Of a stretch of 64,000 nucleotides of DNA, positions 7,235-18,159 are shown piece by piece (position 1 is the stretch's first letter; each line of letters starts with the position of its first letter). The notes beneath the pieces are model-generated. The model was not told where the DNA came from, ran no database searches, and was given only the letters and a program-made list of their open reading frames with translations. The translations under genes and the position numbers were made by a program. This DNA comes from Ectopseudomonas guguanensis (GTDB lineage Bacteria; Pseudomonadota; Gammaproteobacteria; Pseudomonadales; Pseudomonadaceae): assembly GCF_900104265.1 (NCBI RefSeq), contig NZ_FNJJ01000005.1:248001-312000 (forward strand), in the 5' to 3' direction.

Positions 7235-9025
7235 CTATAACGGGGTCAGTGGGAAGAACCAGGGAATCACCAGCGTTGCCACGCCCCACAGCAGCAGGTT
7301 CAGCGGGATGCCGACCTTCATGAAGTCGGTGAAGCGGTAGCCACCGGCGTTGTACACGAAGGTGTTGGTCTGGTAGCCGATGGGCGTGGCGAAGCTGGCG
7401 CTGGCGGCGAACATCACCGCGACCACGAAAGCGCGCGGATCGACGCCCATGTGCTGGGCCATGCCGATGGCGATGGGCGTCACCAGTACCGCCACCGCGT
7501 TGTTCGACAGCATCTCGGTGAGGATCGAGGTGAACAGGTAGATGAAGCTCAGCATCAGCAGCGGCCCGGCCCAGGGCAGCCAGCCCATGACGTTCTCCAC
7601 CAGCAGCTTGACCAGGCCGACCTTGTCCATGGCGATGCTAATGGCCAGCATGCCGAAGATCAGGCTGAGGATCTTCCAGTCCACTGCCTTGTAGGCGTCC
7701 TCCACATCCAGGCAGCGGGTCGCCAGCACGGTCACCGCGCCGATGATCGCCAGGCCCTCGATGGGCATCACGCCGAAGGCGGCCAGCAGCATCACCGCCA
7801 GGGTGGCGCCGATGGCGATGGGCGCCTTGTCGCGGCGGAAGGCGCGTTCCTGCACGGCGTTGAGGCTGATCAGCTCGCCGTTGTCGGCGAAGCGCTTGAT
7901 CTGCGCCGGGGTCCCTTCGACCAGCATCACGTCGCCGAACTGCAGTTCGAAGTCGTCGAGGTTGCCCTGCACGTTCTCGTCCTGGCGGTGCACGGCGAGC
8001 ACGGCGATGCCGTAACGTGCGGTGAGGTCGAGGTCGCGCATGGGGCGGTGGCTGTAGCGCGAGTTACGCCCGACTATGGCCTCGGCGAGGATCACGTCAT
8101 GGCTGCTGATGGTCTCGAAGGCGTCGCCACGGTTGAAGCTCAGGTGGCCGCTTTCGCGCAGTTCCACCACGTCCTTGACCTGGCCGTGCAGCACCAGGCG
8201 GTCGCCGCTGGCCAGCAGGGTGTCGGCATCCGGCTCGGTCAGCTCCTGTTCCTCGCGAAACAGCTTGAGCACCTGCAGGCCGCTACCGCCATTGAGGTTG
8301 GCCTCGTGCAGGGTCTTGCCGATCATCGGCGAATCGTGCGGCACCAGCAGCTCGGTCATGAAGGTGCGCGACAGGTCCGGGCGCAGCTGGCGCGACAGGG
8401 TCTCGCGCTCCGGCAGCAGATGGCGGCCGACGGTCAGCAGGTAGGCCATGCCGCAAGCCGCCATGACCAGGCCGACCCCGGTGATCTCGAAGATGCCGAA
8501 GGGGGCCAGGCCGGCCTTGCGCGCCACGCCGTCGACCAGGATGTTGGTGGAGGTGCCGATCATGGTCAGGGTGCCGCCGAGGATGGTGGCGTAGGACAGC
8601 GGAATCAGCAGCTTGGACGGCAGGGTGCCGGAGCGGCGTGCCAGGGCGATGGCCACCGGGGTGAGGATGGCCACCACCGGGGTGTTGTTCAGGCAGGCCG
8701 ATACCACCAGGGCAGTAACGGTAAGGCCGGTGAGTACGCGAATGGGGTTGCTGCCGACCAGGTTACCCAGCCAGTTGCCAAGGGCGTCGATGCAGCCGGT
8801 GCGCTCCAGTGCGGCGGATAGCACGAACATGCAGGCGATGGTCACAGGCGCCGAGTTGGAGAGCACGCCGAGCACTTCCCTGGGCTCCAGCAACTGGCTG
8901 ACCAGCAGCGCTGCCACGGCGATGGCAGCAACTATGTCCGGGCTCCATTTTTCCCGGATGAAGGCATAGAGCACCCAGATCAGCAGGGCGCCGACGAATA
9001 GCAAGGGCAGGGAGTCCCAGGACAT
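7235..9025 (-). CDS. SLC13/DASS-type permease with two RCK_C (TrkA-C) domains
   Basis: This 596-residue inner-membrane protein has hydrophobic blocks at about 1-200 and 410-596. Between them is a soluble region with two TrkA-C-like domains (about 205-290 and 300-385; LLASGDRLVLHGQ and FGDVMLVEGTP are typical). The helix-breaking segments NNTPVVAI (about 113-120) and SNNAVAVLVTP (near 510) match the two Asn-rich signatures of the DASS/ArsB/NhaD superfamily. It is probably an anion or dicarboxylate/sulfate transporter gated by a cytosolic ligand; the substrate is not visible. The ATG at 9025 (MSWDSLPLL) has AAGGA five bases upstream; an earlier start adds a hydrophilic tail and was rejected. 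Confidence 0.9.
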   Translation of the reverse strand: MSWDSLPLLFVGALLIWVLYAFIREKWSPDIVAAIAVAALLVSQLLEPREVLGVLSNSAPVTIACMFVLSAALERTGCIDALGNWLGNLVGSNPIRVLTGLTVTALVVSACLNNTPVVAILTPVAIALARRSGTLPSKLLIPLSYATILGGTLTMIGTSTNILVDGVARKAGLAPFGIFEITGVGLVMAACGMAYLLTVGRHLLPERETLSRQLRPDLSRTFMTELLVPHDSPMIGKTLHEANLNGGSGLQVLKLFREEQELTEPDADTLLASGDRLVLHGQVKDVVELRESGHLSFNRGDAFETISSHDVILAEAIVGRNSRYSHRPMRDLDLTARYGIAVLAVHRQDENVQGNLDDFELQFGDVMLVEGTPAQIKRFADNGELISLNAVQERAFRRDKAPIAIGATLAVMLLAAFGVMPIEGLAIIGAVTVLATRCLDVEDAYKAVDWKILSLIFGMLAISIAMDKVGLVKLLVENVMGWLPWAGPLLMLSFIYLFTSILTEMLSNNAVAVLVTPIAIGMAQHMGVDPRAFVVAVMFAASASFATPIGYQTNTFVYNAGGYRFTDFMKVGIPLNLLLWGVATLVIPWFFPLTPL

Positions 9026-9332
9026 GAGCATCCTTAGCGTCGAATCTCGTGTGAGGTATCGGGCGCGCACCGGGCGGCCTGGCAGGGCGCCAAGATAGTG
9101 GGCTTGTATTAGATAGTCTAAGAATGTTTAGAAAGGTTTATATGCCTTTTCGATTTAATGGATAAGGCATACGGCTTGGGGGCTGGCGCGGTCCGTCCAT
9201 CCATCTGAGCCGAGCGGATGGGTAGGGCAGGTGTTCTCGCAGGCCGTTGTGGTGGATCTTCACCTGCGCTGCGCGGGTCACCGGGGCGGTTGGTGCGCGC
9301 GGCGCACCCTACGCTCAGGTGACCATTCATCT
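9026..9332. other. 307-base intergenic region between the SLC13 permease and selO, with an AT-rich patch
   Basis: Both flanking genes are on the minus strand, so this holds the selO 3' end and the permease promoter. It contains an AT-rich patch (about 9105-9172) with a 5-3-5 palindrome TTAGATAGTCTAA (9109-9121) and an 8-bp inverted repeat TATGCCTT/AAGGCATA (9141-9148 and 9164-9171). Nearer selO is a GC-rich hairpin GGTGCGC/GCGCACC (9292-9308) followed by CCTACGCTC, a form common in Pseudomonas intergenic repeats. No convincing small gene was seen. Confidence 0.6.
9109..9121. promoter_or_regulatory. Palindrome upstream of the SLC13 permease, possible operator
   Basis: TTAGA-TAG-TCTAA is a perfect 5-bp inverted repeat with a three-base centre, 84 to 96 bases upstream of the permease ATG at 9025 and inside an AT-rich patch. 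The position suits a transcription-factor site, but no regulator gene is adjacent. Confidence 0.35.
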
Positions 9333-10811
<1,479 letters not shown>

Positions 10812-13800
10812 TCAGGGCGCTGCGGGCGGTTTGGGCGCTTGCTGCACGGCGGCTGCACCGGCGGCTGCGGCTTTGCTCAGGTCCGTCTGGTCGAGCTTCT
10901 GCTCGCCATGGGCGAGGTTCTTCACGTACACCTCGACCTGGCGGAAGGCGATGTTGATGCCGTTTTTCGGGAATTCACGGTCGATGAAGCGGTTGATCTC
11001 GTCGGTGGCCGGGTTGCGGTCGCCGAGGTCACGCACGTGGATGCGCAACTCATGATCGAGCGTGCTCTCGCCGAAGTTGAGGAAGTAGACGATGGGCGCC
11101 GGTTCCTTGAGCACTCGCGGATTTTCCTGCGCGGCCTGCAGCAGCAGCTTGCGCACCAGATCCAGATCCGAACCGTAGCCGACCCCCACCTTGAGGGTGA
11201 CGCGGGTGACCGTATCGCTCAGCGACCAGTTGATCAGCTGGCCGGTGATGAAGGTCTTGTTCGGAACGATGATTTCCTTGTGGTCGAAATCGGTGATGGT
11301 GGTGGCGCGAATGCGGATCTTGCTCACCGTGCCGGACAGGTTGCCGATGGTCACCACGTCGCCGATACGCACCGGGCGCTCGAACAGGATGATCAGACCG
11401 GAGATGAAGTTGGCGAAGATCTCCTGCAGGCCGAAGCCCAGGCCCACCGACAGCGCCGCCACCAGCCATTGCAGCTTGTCCCAGCTGACCCCCAGGGTGG
11501 ACAGGGTGCTGACGATACCGATACCCACCAGTACGTAGGACAGCAGGGTGGTGGTGGCGTAGGCGCTGCCCTGCGCCAGCCGCATGCGTGACAGCACCAG
11601 CACCTCGAGCAGGCCCGGCAGGTTGCGCGCCAGGGCCACGGTGATGGCGACGATGATCAGCGCGCCAATCACGTCCATCAGGCTGATGGGCACCAGCGTC
11701 GCGCTGTCTCCGCTGCCACTGCTGTATTCGTAGAGGTTGATGGTGTCGAGGTAGGTGAATACCCCGATCAGGTCGGCCCAGACCGCGTACAGGCAGACCA
11801 GGAAGCCGCCGAGCAGGGCCAGGCGGATCAGGCGCAGGGACTGCTGGTTGACCTGCTCGATGCCCAGGGTCGGTTCCTCCACCGGCGCTTCGCCATCCAG
11901 GCTTTCCTTGCTCTGCGCCTGGCGTTTGCTCAGGGCGCGCTGATAGGCCAGGCGCCGTGCCGCCACGCTCAGGCCGCGCACCAGCGTGGCCTCGACGATC
12001 AGCAGGATGATCAGCAGGTACAGGGTGTCGATCAGTCGGTCGGTGAGCTTGAGCGCGGTGTAGTAGTAGCCGAAGGCGACCGCCCCGATCAGCGCCAGCG
12101 GCAGCAGGTTGAACAGCACGCCGACGCTGGTGCGCAGAGGCGAGGTGTTCTCCCGCAGCGGTGCGCTGAACAGCAGGTGGAACAGCATCCAGGCCATCAG
12201 GGCATAGCAGCTGAGCACCACGATGATGCCGATCACGTCGTTTTCCAGGCTTGCCGGTTGGTGTTCGGCGATGCTCACCACGGCCACCAGGGCCATCACC
12301 ACCAGGCCCAGGCGACGCAGGTGCTGGCGGAAGAAAGCGACGTTGGCCGGCGGCCAGTGGAAGTGCAGGACGGCCACGCCATCCGGGGACAGGATGCGGT
12401 GCAGGGTATAGAACACCAGCCAGGCCTCGGCCATCTCGTACAGCGCGGCGCCCAGGTAGAGATTCTGCCCGCGCGCATCGTGCAGCAGGGCATAGCCGCA
12501 CAGGGCCAGGAACAGCGTCACCGGCAGCGCCAGGATGATGTTGAGGCCCAGCGCCATCGGCGTGTGCAACTGGCTGTCGTGCTTGTAGTGGCCGATGTCG
12601 CCATGCAGCCCGCTGAGCTTGTCGAACAGGAACTGGCGCCGCCAGAGGATCAGCGCACAGAGCAGGATCAGCGGCAGGAACACCAGCGGACGTTCGACCA
12701 GGCCCGCGCCCAGTTCGCTGATGGCCATGCTCCAGGGCAGGTCGGCCAGTTGCCGCTCGAGGCGCCGCGGTGCCGATTTCAGCCAATCCAGATCAATTGG
12801 CTTGTTGCTGGGAATCCAGAACATCTGCTCGTCGATGGTGGCGCGCAGGCTGCTGGCGGTGCTTTCCAGCTCCTTCTGGTTGAGCTGCAGGGTGATCGAC
12901 TCGTTGAGCAACGCGTTCAGCGAGCGGTTGAGGCGGTCGAGCAGTTCGCGCCGGGTATTGAGCTGCTCGCGCAGTGCGTTGCGCAGCTCCGGGGTGACTT
13001 CCTCGCTCGGTTGGCCGCTGAGCAGGTTCTCCATGTAGCGGGCCGGATCGCTGATCTCCTCGCGCTGCTTGTTGAGCTCGAACTGATAGAGACGAATATC
13101 GGCGATCTCGTTGGCCAGCGAACCGTCTTCGAGTTTCAGCTTCGGCAGCCCCTGCTTCTGCTGGTAGAGAATCTTCGACAGTAGCAGGCTGCCCTGCAGC
13201 ACCCGAATCTGTTCATCCAGAGCCCTGTTGGCCTGGTTGAGGTTGTCCAGCTGCTGGCGGGTCTGCAGGTTCTGCTCGGTCAGGCCGTTGAGGCGATCGG
13301 TCGCACGCAGCAGGTAGTCGGAGAGCTTGAGGTTGAGCGAGCTTTCCCGAGCCAGCAGCCTGTCCGAGCTGGCCCGTTCGGCCTCGCGCGATTGTTCGGC
13401 GACGGTCTGTTCCGATTCCGCGCGACGGCGTTCGTTGATCAGGCCCTGCAGGGCCTGGCGCTCCTGCTCGGCGCGATTGATGCGTTCCTCGAGCAGTGCG
13501 CGCTGGGCGCTGCCGAGGTCCTGCAGGAGGCTGTTGCCCGCCAGTTCCTGGCGGCGCAGCTGGGTTTGCGCGGCGAGCAGGGAGAGTTCGGCGTTGAGCT
13601 GATTGCGCCGCTCCTGATTCAGTGCCTTGCCTTCGAAGCGGCCGCTCTTCAGGGCGTCGTTGAGCAGCTGGCTGCGTGCCTGGTTCTGGCTGATCTCCGC
13701 CTGGGCGCGTTCCGGGCGGGTCTGTGCGGTGATCACCAGGCTGTTGGCCTCGATGATCGCCTTGTTCCAGTCGCTGATCTGGCTGGAGCGTTCGCTCAGC

Positions 13801-14162
13801 AGCTGTTCGAGCTGAGCCAGCGAGCTGCGCGCATGGCGCGCGGAAATCTGCTGTTCGGGGCTCGACTTGAGCCGGTCCAGCTCGCGCTGGGCTTCGTTGA
13901 TCAGGCGCGGCGCATCGTCCAGCTGCTTGCGCAGGTCGCTGAGGCGCTGCTCGGCATTCTGCCGGTCCTGCAGCATGCGCAGCGTCTGTTCGAGTGTCTG
14001 CTTGAGCGCCAGTTGTTCGGCCTCCGGCAGTTTGCGCTCGGCCAGGCCGTCGAGGCTCTGCTGCACGCTTTCGATCTGCGGCGGCTCTTCGGCAAATGCC
14101 CGCGGCATGCCGAGACACAGGGCGAACAGGACGGCTGCTAGGGAAAGACGCGACAAATGCAT
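10812..14162 (-). CDS. mscK: Large mechanosensitive channel MscK/KefA
   Basis: This 1116-residue MscS-superfamily channel has a signal peptide (about 1-24, ending in RAFA), then a long periplasmic coiled-coil-rich domain (about 25-490) rich in Leu, Gln, Glu and Arg. A transmembrane block follows (about 500-900) and then the MscS core: the pore helix near LSVGLGFGLQEIFANFISG (about 910-928) and the beta domain RIGDVVTIGNLSGTVSKI. It opens under membrane tension to release solutes on osmotic downshock. The C-terminus ends in an Ala/Pro-rich tail. The ATG at 14162 directly precedes the signal sequence. selO follows after 15 bases on the same strand. Confidence 0.95.
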   Translation of the reverse strand: MHLSRLSLAAVLFALCLGMPRAFAEEPPQIESVQQSLDGLAERKLPEAEQLALKQTLEQTLRMLQDRQNAEQRLSDLRKQLDDAPRLINEAQRELDRLKSSPEQQISARHARSSLAQLEQLLSERSSQISDWNKAIIEANSLVITAQTRPERAQAEISQNQARSQLLNDALKSGRFEGKALNQERRNQLNAELSLLAAQTQLRRQELAGNSLLQDLGSAQRALLEERINRAEQERQALQGLINERRRAESEQTVAEQSREAERASSDRLLARESSLNLKLSDYLLRATDRLNGLTEQNLQTRQQLDNLNQANRALDEQIRVLQGSLLLSKILYQQKQGLPKLKLEDGSLANEIADIRLYQFELNKQREEISDPARYMENLLSGQPSEEVTPELRNALREQLNTRRELLDRLNRSLNALLNESITLQLNQKELESTASSLRATIDEQMFWIPSNKPIDLDWLKSAPRRLERQLADLPWSMAISELGAGLVERPLVFLPLILLCALILWRRQFLFDKLSGLHGDIGHYKHDSQLHTPMALGLNIILALPVTLFLALCGYALLHDARGQNLYLGAALYEMAEAWLVFYTLHRILSPDGVAVLHFHWPPANVAFFRQHLRRLGLVVMALVAVVSIAEHQPASLENDVIGIIVVLSCYALMAWMLFHLLFSAPLRENTSPLRTSVGVLFNLLPLALIGAVAFGYYYTALKLTDRLIDTLYLLIILLIVEATLVRGLSVAARRLAYQRALSKRQAQSKESLDGEAPVEEPTLGIEQVNQQSLRLIRLALLGGFLVCLYAVWADLIGVFTYLDTINLYEYSSGSGDSATLVPISLMDVIGALIIVAITVALARNLPGLLEVLVLSRMRLAQGSAYATTTLLSYVLVGIGIVSTLSTLGVSWDKLQWLVAALSVGLGFGLQEIFANFISGLIILFERPVRIGDVVTIGNLSGTVSKIRIRATTITDFDHKEIIVPNKTFITGQLINWSLSDTVTRVTLKVGVGYGSDLDLVRKLLLQAAQENPRVLKEPAPIVYFLNFGESTLDHELRIHVRDLGDRNPATDEINRFIDREFPKNGINIAFRQVEVYVKNLAHGEQKLDQTDLSKAAAAGAAAVQQAPKPPAAP

Positions 14163-14214
14163 GGTCGATTGAATACCAAAGTGGACGGTTGCGATTGAGG
14201 ATACCGCGGCACAA

Positions 14215-14240
14215 CGAAGGCGCGGGCCTGTTGGCCCGCG
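14215..14240 (-). terminator. Possible terminator between nhaP2 and mscK
   Basis: A very GC-rich hairpin (GGCGCGGGCC/GGCCCGCGCC around a TGTT loop) lies between the nhaP2 stop and the mscK start. In the minus-strand transcript it is followed by TTCGTTGT, only partly U-rich, so termination may be incomplete. Confidence 0.5.
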
Positions 14241-14288
14241 CGCGATGCTGATGCTAGCAGAGTCCCTGCCGGGAGTTTTGACCGCCTG

Positions 14289-16034
14289 CTAGAAGTGCAG
14301 CCCAGGGCCCGGACGTGTGCCCTCGGGGAATCTGACGCCGACTTTGCGCACCTTGTTCCCTTCCATGGCCGCCACGGTCCAGGTCAGGCCCTGCCACTCC
14401 ACCTGGTCACCGACTACCGGCTCGCCACCGATCTCGTGGGCGATGAAGCGGCCCAGCGGCTGATTGCCTTCCAGCTCGTCGAGCTTCAGGCCATACAGTG
14501 CTGCGACTGCACTCAGTTCGGCGTCGCCCTCCAGTACGAAATCGCCGAAGAAACGCAGGTCCTGACCGCGTTTGGGAGCCTGGCTGAACAGCTTGCCGAG
14601 CGCCGGCAGGTCATGTTCGTGGCCGATCACGCAGAGCAGGTCGCCCGCTTCCAGGCGCGTGCTGCCAGACGGGTGAAGCAGCTCGCGGCCGCGGAACAGG
14701 GCGGCGATACGGGTGCCCTCGGGCATGTTCAGCTCGCGCAGGGCGGCGCCGATGCACCATTTCTCGGCGCCGAGGCGATAGACGAACAGCTCCCACTGGC
14801 TGGTTGGGTGCACTTCCAGGCCGGCGCGCGACACTGGTGCCGGCTCCGGCGGTACGGTGACGCGCATCAGCTTGGCTGCCAGCGGCAGGCTGGTGCCCTG
14901 CAGCAGCAGGGAGACGATCACGATGAAGAACGCCACGTTGAAGAACAGCTGCGCGTTGGGCAGGCCGGCCATCAGCGGGAACACCGCGAGGATGATCGGC
15001 ACCGCGCCGCGCAGACCGACCCAGGCGATGAAGATCCGCTCGCGGTCGTGGAAGGCGCGAAATGGCAGCAGGCCGAGGAGGATCGACAGCGGCCGTGCGA
15101 AGAGGATCATCCACAGCGCCAGGCCCAGTGCCGGCAGGGCGATCGGCAGCAGCTCGTGCGGGGTGATCAGAAGGCCGAGGACGAGGAACATGCCGATCTG
15201 CGCCAGCCAGGTGAGGCCGTCGAGCATGTGCAGGATGCCGTGGCGCGAACGGATCGGCCGGTTGCCCAGCAGCAGGCCGCACAGGTAGATGGCGAGGATG
15301 CCGCTGCCACCCACGGCAGTGGTGATGGCGAAGATGATCAGGCCGCCGCTGACCACCAGTAGCGGATACAGGCCGGTAGCCAATTCCATGCGATTGATCA
15401 GTTTCAGCAGCAGCCAGCCGCCACCCAGGCCGAACAGGGCGCCGAGGCCGAACTGCTGCACCAGCTGGATCGGCAGGTCCCAGCTGAAACCGGTCTGGCC
15501 GCTGGCGAGCATGGCGATCAGGGTCACGGTGAGGAACACCGCCATCGGATCGTTGCTGCCGGACTCGATTTCCAGGGTGGAACTGACGCGTTCGTTGAGG
15601 CCGCGCCCGCCCAGCAGGGAGAACACCGCCGCGGCATCGGTGGAGCCGACGATGGCGCCGATCAGCAGGCCCTCGAGCAGTGTCAGGTTGAACAGCCAGG
15701 CGGCGGCCAGGCCGGTGAGCCCGGCCGTTATCACCACGCCCACCGTGGCCAGCGACAGCGATGGCCACAGGGCCACGCGGAAGCTGGAAACCCTTGTGCG
15801 CATGCCGCCGTCGAGCAGGATCACCGCCAACGCCAGGTTGCCCACCAGGTAGGCCAGGGGGTAATTGTCGAAGACGATGCCGCCGGGGCCGTCGACGCCG
15901 GCGAGCATGCCGACCGCGAGGAAGATCACCAGGATGGGGATGCCGAAGCGCGTACCGAACGCGCTGACCAGAATACTGGCCGCTACCAGCAGGGCGCCGA
16001 TCAAGAACAGATTGTTGATGGCGCTGGCATCCAA
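14289..16034 (-). CDS. nhaP2: K+/H+ antiporter NhaP2 (CvrA)
   Basis: This inner-membrane cation/proton antiporter of the CPA1 family has 581 residues. About 12-13 hydrophobic segments fill residues 8-390, including the ion-site motif [12 protein letters not shown] (about 157-168) and [13 protein letters not shown] (about 343-355). A TrkA-C domain (about 405-485; [15 protein letters not shown]) and a CorC-like C-terminal domain (about 490-578) follow, the NhaP2 layout. It exports K+ under alkaline or high-K+ conditions. Upstream is a strong sigma-70-like promoter (16093-16123). A hairpin separates it from mscK, so the osmotic pair nhaP2-mscK may be only partly co-transcribed. Confidence 0.95.
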   Translation of the reverse strand: MDASAINNLFLIGALLVAASILVSAFGTRFGIPILVIFLAVGMLAGVDGPGGIVFDNYPLAYLVGNLALAVILLDGGMRTRVSSFRVALWPSLSLATVGVVITAGLTGLAAAWLFNLTLLEGLLIGAIVGSTDAAAVFSLLGGRGLNERVSSTLEIESGSNDPMAVFLTVTLIAMLASGQTGFSWDLPIQLVQQFGLGALFGLGGGWLLLKLINRMELATGLYPLLVVSGGLIIFAITTAVGGSGILAIYLCGLLLGNRPIRSRHGILHMLDGLTWLAQIGMFLVLGLLITPHELLPIALPALGLALWMILFARPLSILLGLLPFRAFHDRERIFIAWVGLRGAVPIILAVFPLMAGLPNAQLFFNVAFFIVIVSLLLQGTSLPLAAKLMRVTVPPEPAPVSRAGLEVHPTSQWELFVYRLGAEKWCIGAALRELNMPEGTRIAALFRGRELLHPSGSTRLEAGDLLCVIGHEHDLPALGKLFSQAPKRGQDLRFFGDFVLEGDAELSAVAALYGLKLDELEGNQPLGRFIAHEIGGEPVVGDQVEWQGLTWTVAAMEGNKVRKVGVRFPEGTRPGPGLHF

Positions 16035-16092
16035 CTGCGCGTACTCCTGGCAGGCAAATGTGGGGCGCCGTTATGCATGGCGCGTGCCAGGG

Positions 16093-16123
16093 ATTCTAAC
16101 CGTAGCCTTCGTACCGCTGTCAA
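16093..16123 (-). promoter_or_regulatory. Sigma-70-type promoter for nhaP2
   Basis: On the minus strand a perfect TTGACA (16123 to 16118) is followed after 19 bases by TAGAAT (16098 to 16093), which matches the -10 consensus at five of six positions. The predicted start point is about 50 bases before the nhaP2 ATG at 16034. The spacer is two bases longer than optimal, which may lower basal activity or leave room for an activator. Confidence 0.55.
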
Positions 16124-16142
16124 AAAGGTTATTACATTTTTC

Positions 16143-16197
16143 TTGAAGGCTTCAGGCTGCAAGTCTGCTTTGCTTTGCCTGCAGCCTGTAGCCGCTC
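16143..16197. repeat. Intergenic repeat of the AAGCTTCAAGCTGCAAGC type
   Basis: Short alternating motifs of GGCTTCAGGCTGCAAG and TTTGCCTGCAGCC make an imperfect inverted repeat just after the acyl-CoA dehydrogenase stop (16199, minus strand). Similar wording occurs at about 20150-20190 and 34912-34994, so it belongs to one dispersed family. Confidence 0.5.
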
Positions 16198-16198
16198 C

Positions 16199-18004
16199 CT
16201 AGAACCATGCGTCCTGCATGCCCAGGCAGGTGTCATCGCGCGCTTCGAGGATGGCCAGGTCGTGGTGGCAGCTCGGCACTTCCCAGGTCAGGAAATAGCG
16301 CGCGGCCTGCAGCTTGCCGCGGTAGAAGGCCTGCTCCTCGGCATTGTCGGTGCGGGCCAGGCCCAGCTCGGCGCGAATCGCCTGCTCCAGCCAGCGCCAG
16401 CCGATCACCGTATGGCCGAACACCTTCAGGTACAGCGCCGAGTTGGCCAGGCCCTGGTTGACCTTGCCGCTCATCAGGTCGCCGAGCAGGGCCAGGGTCA
16501 CCGCCTGCAGGCGCGCCAGCAGCTGCTCCAGCGGTTGGCGCAGGGCGGTGAGCGACTCGTGTTCGCTGGCGCGCTGGCAGCAGTCGTTGATCAGCTTGAG
16601 CAGCTGCTTGAGCGCGGCGCCGCCGTTCATCGATACCTTGCGCCCTAGCAGGTCGAGCGACTGGATGCCGTGGGTACCCTCGTGGATCGGGTTGAGGCGG
16701 TTGTCGCGGTAGTACTGCTCCACCGGGTACTCGCGGGTATAGCCGTGGCCGCCGAGAATCTGGATGGCCAGCTCGTTGGCCTTGAGGCAGAACTCCGAGG
16801 GCCAGGACTTGACGATGGGCGTGAGCAGGTCAAGCAGCTCCAGCGCGCAGGTGCGATCTTCGGCGGTTTCCAGGGTCTGGGTGTCGTCGAACAGGCGTGC
16901 GGCGTATAGGCCAAGATCGAAGGCGCCTTCGACGTAGGCCTTCTGCGTCAGCAGCATGCGCCGCACATCGGCATGCTCGATGATCGAGATTTGCGGGCTG
17001 GTCGGATCCTTGCCGTCCGGCTGGCGGCCCTGCGGACGATTGCGCGCATAGTCCAGCGAGTACAGGTAGCCGGCATAGCCGAGCATGATCGCGCCCATGC
17101 CGACGCCGATGCGCGCCTCGTTCATCATCTGGAACATGTAGGAAAGACCAGCGTGCGGCTTGCCCACCAGATAGCCGACGCATTCGCCGTTGTCGCCGAA
17201 GTTCAGTGCCGTGGAGGTGGTGCCGCGCCAGCCCATCTTGTGGAACAGGCCGGCCAGCGTGACGTCGTTGCGCGCACCCAGACTGCCGTCGTCATTGACG
17301 TGGAACTTGGGCACCAGGAACAGGCTGATGCCCTTCACCCCGGGCGGTGCGTCCGGCAGCTTGGCCAGCACCATGTGCACGATGTTCTCGGAAATCGGCT
17401 GGTCGCCGCCGGAGATGAAGATCTTGTTGCCCTTGATGCGGTAGCTGCCGTCGGGGTGCGGCTCGGCGCGGGTTCTGATGTCCGACAGCGAGGAGCCGGC
17501 GTGCGGCTCGGTCAGCGCCATGGTGCCGAAGAAGCGGCCATCGATGATCGGCTGCAGGTAGCGGGCTTTCTGCTCCTCGCTGCCGAAGGCCTCGATCAGG
17601 TTGGCCACGCCCATGGTCAGCATCGAGTAGGAACTGGTGGCGATATTGGCCGACTGGAAATGGGCGAAGCAGGCCTGCGACAGCAGGTTGGGCAGCTGCA
17701 TGCCGCCATGCTCGAAATCGCGCGTCGCATTGAGGAAGCCCGCCTCGTGGAAGGCGCGCAGGGCCGGCTCGACCTCCGGGATCAGTACCGCGCCGCCGTC
17801 GACGTACTGCGGCTCGTGTTCGTCGTTCTTGCGGTTGTGCGGGGCGAACAGCTCTTCGGCGATGCCGCGCGCGGTGCTGATCGCCGCCTCGAAGGTCTCG
17901 CGGTTGTGGTCGGCGAAGCGCGGGCGCTGGGTCAGGGCTTCGGCGTCGAGCACCTCGAAGAGTTCGAACGCCAGGTTGCGGGAGCTGAGCAGGGTCTCGG
18001 ACAT
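16199..18004 (-). CDS. Long-type acyl-CoA dehydrogenase with C-terminal extension
   Basis: This FAD-dependent acyl-CoA dehydrogenase has 601 residues, about 200 more than classical enzymes. An N-terminal helical domain (about 30-160) leads to the FAD/substrate motif [14 protein letters not shown] (about 165-178) and the beta domain. The helical C-domain contains [19 protein letters not shown] (about 430-448). The last 130 residues are the extra C-terminal domain seen in the DmdC-like branch (methylthiopropanoyl-CoA or fatty acyl-CoA substrates). The exact substrate is unknown. The ATG at 18004 (MSETLLSS) has GGAGG eight bases upstream; a longer frame adds 22 unlikely residues. A divergently unrelated repeat lies upstream at 18099. 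Confidence 0.93.
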   Translation of the reverse strand: MSETLLSSRNLAFELFEVLDAEALTQRPRFADHNRETFEAAISTARGIAEELFAPHNRKNDEHEPQYVDGGAVLIPEVEPALRAFHEAGFLNATRDFEHGGMQLPNLLSQACFAHFQSANIATSSYSMLTMGVANLIEAFGSEEQKARYLQPIIDGRFFGTMALTEPHAGSSLSDIRTRAEPHPDGSYRIKGNKIFISGGDQPISENIVHMVLAKLPDAPPGVKGISLFLVPKFHVNDDGSLGARNDVTLAGLFHKMGWRGTTSTALNFGDNGECVGYLVGKPHAGLSYMFQMMNEARIGVGMGAIMLGYAGYLYSLDYARNRPQGRQPDGKDPTSPQISIIEHADVRRMLLTQKAYVEGAFDLGLYAARLFDDTQTLETAEDRTCALELLDLLTPIVKSWPSEFCLKANELAIQILGGHGYTREYPVEQYYRDNRLNPIHEGTHGIQSLDLLGRKVSMNGGAALKQLLKLINDCCQRASEHESLTALRQPLEQLLARLQAVTLALLGDLMSGKVNQGLANSALYLKVFGHTVIGWRWLEQAIRAELGLARTDNAEEQAFYRGKLQAARYFLTWEVPSCHHDLAILEARDDTCLGMQDAWF

Positions 18005-18098
18005 GGGACGGGCCTCCAGATGATCGACCGAGTCTAGGCAGGCGGTCGCCCGGCTGCCCAGCATCATCATCGGTGGTGATAATCGCTCGTTGGTGGAA

Positions 18099-18153
18099 GG
18101 TAGGGCGGGTGAAACCCGCCGCTCCGGGAATGGCGGGTTGCACCCGCCCTACC
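18099..18153. repeat. Palindromic intergenic repeat (GGTAGGGCGGGT type)
   Basis: The outer arms GGTAGGGCGGGT (18099-18110) and ACCCGCCCTACC (18142-18153) are perfect inverted copies. Inside, AAACCCGCC and GGCGGGTT also pair. It can form a 22-bp-class hairpin with a short centre, immediately downstream of the nitronate monooxygenase stop (18160, minus strand) and upstream of the acyl-CoA dehydrogenase. No T tract follows. This is a typical dispersed Pseudomonas repeat. Confidence 0.8.
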
Positions 18154-18159
18154 AGGCTG

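Noticed and set aside
18099..18153. Treating the palindromic repeats at 18099 and 20210 as terminators
   Set aside because: They lack T tracts and have dispersed-repeat sequence. Stopping transcription is possible but not shown.
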